A stretch of 21,740 bases of DNA from a virus. Location: positions 1 through 21,740 of IMG/VR virus record IMGVR_UViG_2124908038_000005; one strand, given 5' to 3'. Positions within the stretch are counted from its first letter, which is position 1. Each line of letters starts with the position of its first letter. Below, one piece after another: positions 15,643 to 21,740 of this stretch. The position numbers were made by a program, and so were the translations under genes. The notes under the pieces are model-generated. The model was given only the letters and a program-made list of their open reading frames with translations, had not been told where the DNA came from and did no database searches.

Positions 15643-18600
15643 ATGGCTGTAATATCATTTCCATTAGGATTTAAAATAGTAGAAACATTAGGTACTGCTA
15701 ATACAGGAGTTCCTATAGATGAAAGATTGGTATTTTCATCTAGTTCAGTTAGAACTGTATACGATCCTGATTTCTTTTATGAAGGGCTATTTTCATATGT
15801 AGTAGGACTTCCTTATCATGGTAGTGGAGTAACTAGTGATGCTGGATTCTACTATAGAAATAGTGCTAATACATGGGTTGGTTTAAATGCCGATACTGTA
15901 GATGACAAGCAAGCTAATGGAACTATGGATAGTTCTAGTGCTGCTAGTAGTAATCCTACAACAGGTACTAATATAGTAAATCATATAAACTACTTATATA
16001 CTCTATCTGCTGCATCAAGTTCAGGTAGAACATGGAAATCAGCAGTTACAACATTTGCAGATTTAGCTACTACATACCCTACTCCATCAGTTGGATGGGC
16101 TGCTGTAGTAAATGCTACTAATATAATCTATATATGGAATGGTTCAGCATGGGTTGCAACAAGTAGTAATTCTCCTTCATTATCATCATCTGTAGATGGT
16201 ATTGTAAGTCATACATGGTACACTACTATAAATGATATTATAACTAATACTTCTAATTATCAGAATCAGAATACTTTCAGTAATATATCAGTTAAGAATA
16301 ATAGTGTAGATGCTTTAGGATCTCCTGTAAGTTCTACTACAACTACTGATACATTCACTATAAATGCTACTGGAGGATTAACTGCTATAGTTAGCGGTAA
16401 AGCTATAACATTAAATAGTACTTCTACTTCTGGAGTAACTCCTACAGATTTTACATTTAAGTTTGATACAGGTAGTAATTACTATAGACCTTATACTGAT
16501 AAAACTGAAGCTGGAGGAGCTGCAAGTGCAGGTAAATTTTATAATGGGACGTCTACTCCTACTGCTACAAATCGTTTAAATTATGATGGTAATTTATTTG
16601 CTAATACGTTAACTGGATTAAATTCTGGGATAGGGGCAGCTATTACTGCTACTTCTACTAGTGGAGCTGGAGTTCAGATATTTGCAGATTCAGGTACTTC
16701 TATCATAGCAAATTCAAATACAGGGTTAGGATTATTAATAAACAATACATCCGGTAATACATCATTACTAATAGATGCACAAGTAAATAATGTAGATAAA
16801 TTCACAGTAAGTGCCACTGGAGATATAAACTCATTAGTATTAAACACATCAGGATCTACTCAAACTGCAGGTTTCTTTTATACTGGAACAACTGACCCTA
16901 ATGCATCACACACTAATAGATTGAATTATGACGGTTATTTATATAGCAATGCATTCATAACATCATTATCATCTGGAGCTAGAACTACTATTACTTCTGA
17001 TGGAATGTTAGTGGCAGAAAGTGCTGGAGTAACTAATAGTTCTATATCAGCAGCTTTATATGAACAAACTGTAAATAGTGTCAGTAGAACAACTTTAAAT
17101 CCATTAGTTGTAGGTACAGGTTCTATAGCATATCTATTTGATACTGCTAATGTATTAACTACATCTCTTAGAGCTCAATTTTTAAATAAGGGTAGTAATC
17201 CTACAAATATATTAGCAGATGGATCAATAGATATACCTGCTAGTACTACATATAAGATAGGAGGAGTACCATTAATTGGCATACCTACATTAACAGCAGG
17301 GTCAGTAATATTTAGTAATGGGACTACATTAGCAGAAAATAATGCTAATTTCTTTTGGGATGATACAGCAATAGCTTTAAAAATTAGTAATACTATCGGA
17401 CAAACTCTTATACAAGGAGGTAGTATTACAATTTACGCAGATGCTTCTTCAGGAGGAGTTCAATCAACTTATCTTTTAAATGGTAGCACTATAAGTGGTG
17501 ATTCTTATTTATGGGGAATTCAACAGGATTTAGCAGATCAAAAAAGAGGGGGAGATCTACAAATATTTAATTATAATTCTATTAACAATACCTCTATTAG
17601 TGTAGATACTATTTCAGATAATATTTATTTGAATACTTTTGACTCAAATAGTAATTCTGTAGGTAAGAAAATATATGTACAGTATTCAACTACTGATTTA
17701 AAAGGAGGAGATTTTTCTTTAACTGCTGGGAGCACATTAAATTATTTAGATCCAACATTTACTTCTTTAGGAGCTACTTCTCAAAATTGGGTTTTTATGT
17801 GTGTAGCTCCGAATGGAGATGTGTATGCTACTAAAGGAACTGGTGATATATACATGCAATCTGGAGGAGTAGGAACATTTAATGCTTTAAGCCAAACTAG
17901 TAGAAATTGGCAAGGTATATGTGCTACACCTAGTGGTGATATATATGCAATAGTTTCTAGTGGAGATCTTTATAAAAGAACTGGAGGTACTGGAAATTTT
18001 GTTGGACTATCTCAAACTTCTAGATCTTGGAGAGGACTTGCGTCTGATAGTAGTGGGAATCTTTATGCGACAGTTGCAAATGGTGATATTTATAAAAGAA
18101 CAGGTACTGGTAACTTTACTGCACTTGGGCAAACGTCTAGAAATTGGAATGCTATAACAGTAACTCCTAATGGAGATGTTTATGCAATTACTAGAACTTC
18201 TGGAGGAGAGATATATAAGCAAACTGGAGGTACTGGTAGTTTTGTATCATTAAATCAAAATGGAATACTAAGTAGTACTGCTTGGATTGGAATAGCAGCT
18301 TCTCCTATAGGTAATATATATGCTTTATCAGATGGTATAGATACTTTATATAGCAGTCCTTTATTTGTTCAACCTTTTGGACAAAATGGATTTATTAATA
18401 TACAAGAAAGATATTTACATAATATTACTGTTTTTTACACTTGTGTAACAGTTTCCTCTTCTGGGCTAATTTATATATCATCCTCATTGGCAGGAAATAT
18501 ATATGTAAGTAATTCTACTGATGCTTCTCTAGGTACTTCTAATCTTAATGGAGGATCTTTAATACTATCATCTGGAATGGGTAAAGGTACTGGAAGTAGT

Positions 18601-20121
18601 AATATTATATTTTCTACAGCTACTACCTTATCTTCTGGAACCAATCTTCAGACTATTACAGAAAAAGCAAGAATATTAGGAAATGGTAATTTCGGTATTA
18701 ATACTACAATTCCTGCTTATAGACTAGACGTAAATGGAGATATTAATATATCAACAGGAAGTCATTATAAAATTAATGGAGTTAACCTATCTGCATCTGA
18801 TATAGGATCTTTTGTATTACCTTCATTAACTTCTGGATCTATTTTATTTTCAGATGGAACAACTATTGCGCAGAATAATACAAAATTATTTTGGGATAAT
18901 ACATTTAATAGATTAGGCATAGGAACAAATACTCCTGTATATGATATAACAATTGATGGAAATGCTATATCAGGTAGAAGTATAGGCATGAAACGAGATA
19001 CAGGTACTAGTATTTCTGGAACACAATTAGCTATTTTTGCTGCTGGCGCTGGAACAGGTGCTACTAATAAAGGGGGTGGAACATTATTTTTATCTAGTGG
19101 TATAGGTACTGGAAATTCTAGTTATGCGGCTATTGTATTTAGAGTTTATAATCCAGTAGTATCAGGTACAGGAGATCAGACTCTTTCTTATGCTATGAAT
19201 ATAGCTAATAATGGAAATGTATCATTAGATGCAGGAATAGTTCCGGGATTAATAAATTTTTCTGTTGGTAGAGAATCTGCGAAAATAATGGGGATGGACA
19301 GATCAAATACTACAGGTCATGCTGGAAGTAATCTTACTATAATATCAGGAGGTACACATCCATCTGCTAGTAATTTAAGAGGAGGAACATTAATATTTTC
19401 AGATGGTATAAGTAAAGGTAATTCTACGGGTACATCATTTCAGTGGGTTACTTATGATTCTACAACTTCTGGATCTACTGATCAAACATCTAGTGTTAAG
19501 ATGACTATGCTAAGTAATGGTAATTTAGGAATTGGCAAAGTACCTGGATCGTATCTATTAGATGTTAATGGAGATATAAATATATCTACTGGAAATAATT
19601 TTAAAATAAATGGAACTAATTTAGCTTCATCAGATGTTGGTGCTGAACCAAATCTTGGTACACCTGCTTCTAATGGAATGGTATTAACTTCTACAACTGG
19701 AAATGTTAGATCTTGGATATCAATTACTAAGAATAACTTTAGTTATTATGCTGCTAATCCTGTATATAATTTCTTAAGAAATAATACATATGCTACTGGT
19801 AATGATTTATTACCTTCACCATACTATACTGTTCCTAGAACTGGAACATACATAATTAATTTTGGAGGTATGAATATGGATAATAGCGGTGGATTACTAG
19901 CTGCTACAGAAAATCAATACAGTGTATTTGTAAATAGTACTCAAAATACAAATAGTGTAGCAAGTAGTTATGATGTTAAAGGTAGATTTAGTATGTCAAT
20001 AATAGCATCTTTAACTATAAATGATGTAATACATATTATGTATAGAAGTGCAGATCCTACTAATTTTGGTAATGCTAATTGTACATTCAAAGGATTATAT
20101 GTAACCATAACAGAATTATAA
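15643..20121 (+). CDS. Giant modular tail fibre with inserted beta-propeller
   Basis: 1492-residue adhesion protein, the largest in the window. In order: N-terminal virion-attachment region (1-75); a fibre motif LNADTVDDKQA (about 82-92); a block near 135-180 ending YIWNGSAWV; two NRLNYDG-containing units (around 310 and 427); a shaft repeat near 530-590; six propeller-like units (about 707-958); alternating shaft modules (about 965-1340) with GG(T/S)L and LDVNGDINISTG signatures; and a C-terminal C1q/TNF-like jelly roll (about 1367-1492) with YTVPRTGTYIINF, YSVFVN and a last strand FKGLYVTITEL. No signal peptide, membrane span or obvious glycanase site is visible. It starts 3 bases after the preceding stop. 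Adhesion is inferred from module types; the propeller may bind carbohydrate. Confidence 0.78.
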   Translation: MAVISFPLGFKIVETLGTANTGVPIDERLVFSSSSVRTVYDPDFFYEGLFSYVVGLPYHGSGVTSDAGFYYRNSANTWVGLNADTVDDKQANGTMDSSSAASSNPTTGTNIVNHINYLYTLSAASSSGRTWKSAVTTFADLATTYPTPSVGWAAVVNATNIIYIWNGSAWVATSSNSPSLSSSVDGIVSHTWYTTINDIITNTSNYQNQNTFSNISVKNNSVDALGSPVSSTTTTDTFTINATGGLTAIVSGKAITLNSTSTSGVTPTDFTFKFDTGSNYYRPYTDKTEAGGAASAGKFYNGTSTPTATNRLNYDGNLFANTLTGLNSGIGAAITATSTSGAGVQIFADSGTSIIANSNTGLGLLINNTSGNTSLLIDAQVNNVDKFTVSATGDINSLVLNTSGSTQTAGFFYTGTTDPNASHTNRLNYDGYLYSNAFITSLSSGARTTITSDGMLVAESAGVTNSSISAALYEQTVNSVSRTTLNPLVVGTGSIAYLFDTANVLTTSLRAQFLNKGSNPTNILADGSIDIPASTTYKIGGVPLIGIPTLTAGSVIFSNGTTLAENNANFFWDDTAIALKISNTIGQTLIQGGSITIYADASSGGVQSTYLLNGSTISGDSYLWGIQQDLADQKRGGDLQIFNYNSINNTSISVDTISDNIYLNTFDSNSNSVGKKIYVQYSTTDLKGGDFSLTAGSTLNYLDPTFTSLGATSQNWVFMCVAPNGDVYATKGTGDIYMQSGGVGTFNALSQTSRNWQGICATPSGDIYAIVSSGDLYKRTGGTGNFVGLSQTSRSWRGLASDSSGNLYATVANGDIYKRTGTGNFTALGQTSRNWNAITVTPNGDVYAITRTSGGEIYKQTGGTGSFVSLNQNGILSSTAWIGIAASPIGNIYALSDGIDTLYSSPLFVQPFGQNGFINIQERYLHNITVFYTCVTVSSSGLIYISSSLAGNIYVSNSTDASLGTSNLNGGSLILSSGMGKGTGSSNIIFSTATTLSSGTNLQTITEKARILGNGNFGINTTIPAYRLDVNGDINISTGSHYKINGVNLSASDIGSFVLPSLTSGSILFSDGTTIAQNNTKLFWDNTFNRLGIGTNTPVYDITIDGNAISGRSIGMKRDTGTSISGTQLAIFAAGAGTGATNKGGGTLFLSSGIGTGNSSYAAIVFRVYNPVVSGTGDQTLSYAMNIANNGNVSLDAGIVPGLINFSVGRESAKIMGMDRSNTTGHAGSNLTIISGGTHPSASNLRGGTLIFSDGISKGNSTGTSFQWVTYDSTTSGSTDQTSSVKMTMLSNGNLGIGKVPGSYLLDVNGDINISTGNNFKINGTNLASSDVGAEPNLGTPASNGMVLTSTTGNVRSWISITKNNFSYYAANPVYNFLRNNTYATGNDLLPSPYYTVPRTGTYIINFGGMNMDNSGGLLAATENQYSVFVNSTQNTNSVASSYDVKGRFSMSIIASLTINDVIHIMYRSADPTNFGNANCTFKGLYVTITEL
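16513..16956 (+). repeat. Paired NRLNYDG fibre modules
   Basis: Two copies of a roughly 33-residue unit, at 16513-16611 and 16852-16956, offset by 339 bases. Both carry AG(K/F)FY followed by (N/T)GT, then TNRLNYDG or the same with His-Thr before Asn, and end in a strand with Asn-Ala or Ala-Asn. The intervening sequence is unrelated. Such units are seen as shaft domains in other phage fibres; here they appear to have been duplicated as modules. Confidence 0.7.
17221..19640 (+). repeat. Duplicated shaft modules flanking the propeller
   Basis: A module with IDIP or DINIS, then a (K)I(N/G)G(V/T) turn, occurs at about 17221-17400, 18724-18950 and 19558-19640. The first two copies continue with (L/T)TSGS(I/V)-type and FS(N/D)GTT(L/I)A segments and end near a Phe-Trp-Asp pair. 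A second module with GG(T/S)L(I/F)(L/F)S(S/D)G recurs at about 18541-18690, 18979-19250 and 19276-19560. The two types alternate on the 3' side of the propeller, so the propeller lies between two copies of the first module. Confidence 0.7.
17761..18516 (+). repeat. Six beta-propeller-like repeats within fibre
   Basis: Six consecutive units begin near residues 707, 747, 787, 826, 868 and 918. The first four keep spacing of 39-42 residues and the pattern x-L-x-Q-T-S-R-x-W, then a hydrophobic pair, P/S-x-G-(D/N)-(V/I/L)-YA, then G-(D/E)-(I/L)-Y and TG-Gly/Thr. The last two are longer and degenerate but keep Ile-YA or Ile-Tyr-Ile and Asn-Ile-Tyr. The layout of one Trp and two G-x-(I/V)-Y strands per unit resembles tectonin or similar lectin propellers. 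Confidence 0.75.
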
Positions 20122-20123
20122 TA

Positions 20124-20405
20124 ATGGCAACTACACAGCAAATAAACGATTTTAAAGCTACATTAATGTGGGAGGAAACTAGGATAGGAAGTATCTTAAA
20201 TAATCTTTTAGCTATTAATGGAAGATCTGAAAATAAGAATAGTGAATTAAAATTTAAATTAATTAATATATATACAAATATAATGATTGATTATTTTAAT
20301 GAACCTAATTATTCTACATATAATTTCTTTGATATAGATCAAATGTATAAAATTATAGAGCATTTTAATGACTTATGTAAAACTAATTATACAATAACTT
20401 TATAA
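20124..20405 (+). CDS. Hypothetical protein, 93 residues
   Basis: Not recognised. I choose the ATG at 20124, two bases after the fibre stop, over an in-frame ATG at 20079 that would lie inside the fibre gene and add an unlikely 15-residue start. The product is mostly helical, with Asn, Ile and Tyr abundant, and lacks a membrane span, cysteine pair or enzyme motif. Its stop overlaps the next start by one base (TAATG), so it forms an operon with the membrane-anchored protein downstream. A fibre chaperone or a lysis accessory are possible guesses from position only. Confidence 0.6.
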   Translation: MATTQQINDFKATLMWEETRIGSILNNLLAINGRSENKNSELKFKLINIYTNIMIDYFNEPNYSTYNFFDIDQMYKIIEHFNDLCKTNYTITL

Positions 20406-20770
20406 TGATATCAGAGATACTAACTGGAAACTTTGAAACTGCTAATGTGGTTACAACTGCATCATTTACATTATTTACTATATTATTAGCTATAATAGGA
20501 TTCTTTGGAAAGAATGAAATTAGGCAAGTAACATTTAATATAAAAGATCTAGCTATTAAAGTTAATGAATTAACTAATGTAATGTCTGCAGAAAAGGAAA
20601 GAATTAGCAATACTAAAGAATCGTTAAATCTTATAAAACAATCTATAGATAGTAAGATTAATAATATAACATCAAAAGTAGAAGAATTAGATAAAAATCT
20701 AACTTCTATAAAAGAATCTATAGCAGTGTTAAATACTTTAGAGAATACTAGAACTAAATCTAAAATATAA
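20405..20770 (+). CDS. Membrane-anchored coiled-coil protein
   Basis: 121-residue protein with one hydrophobic segment (about 17-34, VTTASFTLFTILLAIIGFF region) followed by a long charged helix (about 40-115) with heptad-like spacing of Ile, Leu and Val, ending basic. No signal cleavage site or lipobox Cys is visible. An N-terminal anchor plus coiled coil occurs in holin-associated proteins of the XhlA kind, in spanins and in tail-associated proteins; the sequence does not decide among these. It overlaps the upstream gene by one base and lies in the cluster of short genes after the fibres, where lysis genes are often found. The structural reading is firm; the function is not. Confidence 0.6.
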   Translation: MISEILTGNFETANVVTTASFTLFTILLAIIGFFGKNEIRQVTFNIKDLAIKVNELTNVMSAEKERISNTKESLNLIKQSIDSKINNITSKVEELDKNLTSIKESIAVLNTLENTRTKSKI

Positions 20771-20777
20771 TAAGTTA

Positions 20778-21035
20778 ATGAGAGAGATAGATTACTACAT
20801 CAAATTACTTAGAGACTATGGATTTAATGATATTGAAATATTAGATTTTTTATCTATAGTCTATAACTGTATGCAAAGTAGTAAGGATGTAGAATCTCAA
20901 ATAAGTTATGGATCTAATAATAAATATAAAGATGTTTATTATCAGTATTCTGATGAATTAGATAACCTTATAGTTAATAATAGCGTACAGAATATGGGAA
21001 TAGATCCTATCACTAAAAATATAGTGATAAATTAA
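20778..21035 (+). CDS. Small paralogous protein A, 85 residues
   Basis: Not recognised. The N-terminal half is two helices around LRDYGFNDIEILDFLS and IVYNCMQSSKDVESQI, ending in an Asn-rich turn (YGSNNKYKD). The same pattern returns in the truncated gene at 21585, so this is one copy of a small family. Residues after 50 form a second, less conserved part. It has no membrane span. It sits 7 bases after the coiled-coil gene. A helical protein-protein interaction role is plausible but unproven. Confidence 0.6.
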   Translation: MREIDYYIKLLRDYGFNDIEILDFLSIVYNCMQSSKDVESQISYGSNNKYKDVYYQYSDELDNLIVNNSVQNMGIDPITKNIVIN

Positions 21036-21058
21036 ATTAAATAATTAAAATTAAGAGT

Positions 21059-21202
21059 ATGCCAGTAGAACCAGTTAAGCCACCACCAACAATATATAGT
21101 GCTGTTAAAATATTAATATCTGCAATAATATATAAAGTATTTCCAAAATATTACAATAAAAGAATGGCTATTAGTGAGAGTACTAAAACAGCTAGTAAAT
21201 AA
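21059..21202 (+). CDS. Small hydrophobic peptide, 47 residues
   Basis: A short gene starting at an ATG preceded by AT-rich leader (AATTAAAATTAAGAGT) and ending in TAA. It has a Pro-rich start (PVEPVKPPP), one hydrophobic segment with a Lys near its start (IYSAVKILISAIIYKVF, about 12-28), and a basic, Ser/Thr-rich end. One short membrane helix with positive flanks suggests a membrane peptide. The 3' end overlaps the next reading frame by 29 bases, a typical phage arrangement. Reality as a gene rests on the fit into an otherwise empty gap between two genes; function unknown, with holin-like activity a possibility. Confidence 0.5.
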   Translation: MPVEPVKPPPTIYSAVKILISAIIYKVFPKYYNKRMAISESTKTASK

Positions 21203-21581
21203 GTATAGGATATTTGAAGTGTCGTGTATATTATTTCTACTTGCTAGTATGATGTATATGACACTTCCACATTTGAAAATATTTGACTTTCCAAATTTCT
21301 GGACAAACTTTTACTATATAAAAGATTATTTATTTTTAAGTTTATTACTTGGGGTAATGAGTACTTTTTTAGTAACTGAATTCCAAAAAATGTTATCATC
21401 CGCTTTAATACTATTTACTTTAGAAAGACTAGGATTTAATATATTTATGACGTTTATTAGTATAGAATATCAAGATAAGATTAGAAATTCTGGACCAATA
21501 GGAATAATATTAAGTATAGAATTATTCGTAGCTTTATATTTATCTAGGCATTATATACGAAGATTAATTAAATTAAAATAA
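21174..21581 (+). CDS. Four-helix membrane protein
   Basis: 135-residue integral membrane protein read from a GTG start within the preceding short gene. Four hydrophobic helices are visible: about 16-33 (VSCILFLLASMMYM), 50-68 (YLFLSLLLGVMSTFLV), 74-96 (LSSALILFTLERLGFNIFM) and 108-126 (GPIGIILSIELFVALYLS). Both ends are basic, suggesting cytoplasmic termini. No transporter or enzyme motif is seen. Position after the fibres and beside a single-span coiled coil makes a holin or other inner-membrane lysis or entry factor possible, but four spans is also common in unrelated phage membrane proteins. If the GTG is not used, an ATG at residue 26 or 27 would remove most of helix 1, which argues for the GTG. 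Confidence 0.6.
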   Translation: MRVLKQLVNKYRIFEVSCILFLLASMMYMTLPHLKIFDFPNFWTNFYYIKDYLFLSLLLGVMSTFLVTEFQKMLSSALILFTLERLGFNIFMTFISIEYQDKIRNSGPIGIILSIELFVALYLSRHYIRRLIKLK

Positions 21582-21584
21582 ACT

Positions 21585-21740
21585 ATGAATCCAGTATATT
21601 ATATAGTATTGCAATTAAGAAATTATAACTTTAGTGATTTAGAAATAATCACTTTTTTAAGTATAATATATAATTGTTTAGTAACAGGCAAAGATATTGA
21701 ATCAACTATTGCTAATGGTAATAATAATAAATTTATTAAT
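21585..21740 (+). CDS. Small paralogous protein B (3'-truncated)
   Basis: Open from an ATG 3 bases after the previous stop to the end of the window (52 codons, no stop). It matches the 85-residue protein at 20778 across its first 50 residues: (L)R(D/N)Y-x-F-(N/S)-D-(I/L)-EI then FLSI(V/I)YNC, (K)D(V/I)ES and G-x-NNK(Y/F). The full length cannot be seen. The two copies bracket the membrane-protein genes. Confidence 0.65.
   Translation, partial: MNPVYYIVLQLRNYNFSDLEIITFLSIIYNCLVTGKDIESTIANGNNNKFIN

Noticed and set aside
17960-18222. Short frames on both strands within the fibre propeller
   Set aside because: They fall inside the periodic propeller repeats of a 1492-residue gene and arise from its repetition.
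20079-20123. Extended start for the 93-residue gene
   Set aside because: It would overlap the fibre's C1q-like end in another frame; the ATG two bases after the fibre stop fits the spacing seen elsewhere.

Overview
The window is a contiguous stretch of the late (virion) gene module of a tailed bacteriophage. Every supportable gene lies on the + strand. The order large terminase – portal – scaffold-like protein – HK97-type capsid – head/neck genes – tail fibres, together with the look of the proteins, points to a crAss-like phage (order Crassvirales) infecting Bacteroidota. This rests on memory of family features, not a database search. Supporting signs are a strongly A+T-rich sequence, AT-rich untranslated leaders with almost no Shine-Dalgarno sites, and fibre domains common in Bacteroidota phages. 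I saw no integrase, tRNA, insertion sequence or CRISPR array.

Layout. Bases 2-7100 hold DNA packaging and head assembly: the 5'-truncated terminase, portal, an acidic scaffold candidate and the major capsid protein. A two-part stem-loop follows the capsid gene. Bases 7187-10117 hold a conserved-looking virion-region protein with a possible SAP-like helix-extended-helix segment, then three tandem paralogues that I read as neck-ring/head-completion proteins. A 155-base gap (10118-10272) with possible RNA structure separates them from two beta-rich virion proteins (10273-11676), which end at a convincing intrinsic terminator. Next come a GT-A glycosyltransferase and a class I methyltransferase. 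They lie in the same frame, separated by a single TAG and one sense codon.

Bases 13008-20121 are the tail adhesion region: a small beta/helix protein, a 675-residue fibre with 39-residue repeats, and a 1492-residue fibre. The large fibre carries an inserted six-unit beta-propeller-like array, repeated shaft modules and a C1q-like C-terminal head. Bases 20124-21740 hold short genes: an unknown, a membrane-anchored coiled coil, a 47-residue hydrophobic peptide, a four-helix membrane protein and two members of a small paralogous family, the second cut by the window end. Some of these may serve lysis or entry.

Together the genes would package DNA (terminase, portal), build the capsid (scaffold, capsid), finish the neck (ring paralogues), decorate the head and attach to surface glycans (fibres). 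The enzyme pair may modify a glycan, virion protein or DNA; its substrate cannot be told from sequence. The capsid gene has codon use clearly unlike the terminase, which fits very high expression. RNA hairpins follow both the capsid gene and the 333/128-residue pair.
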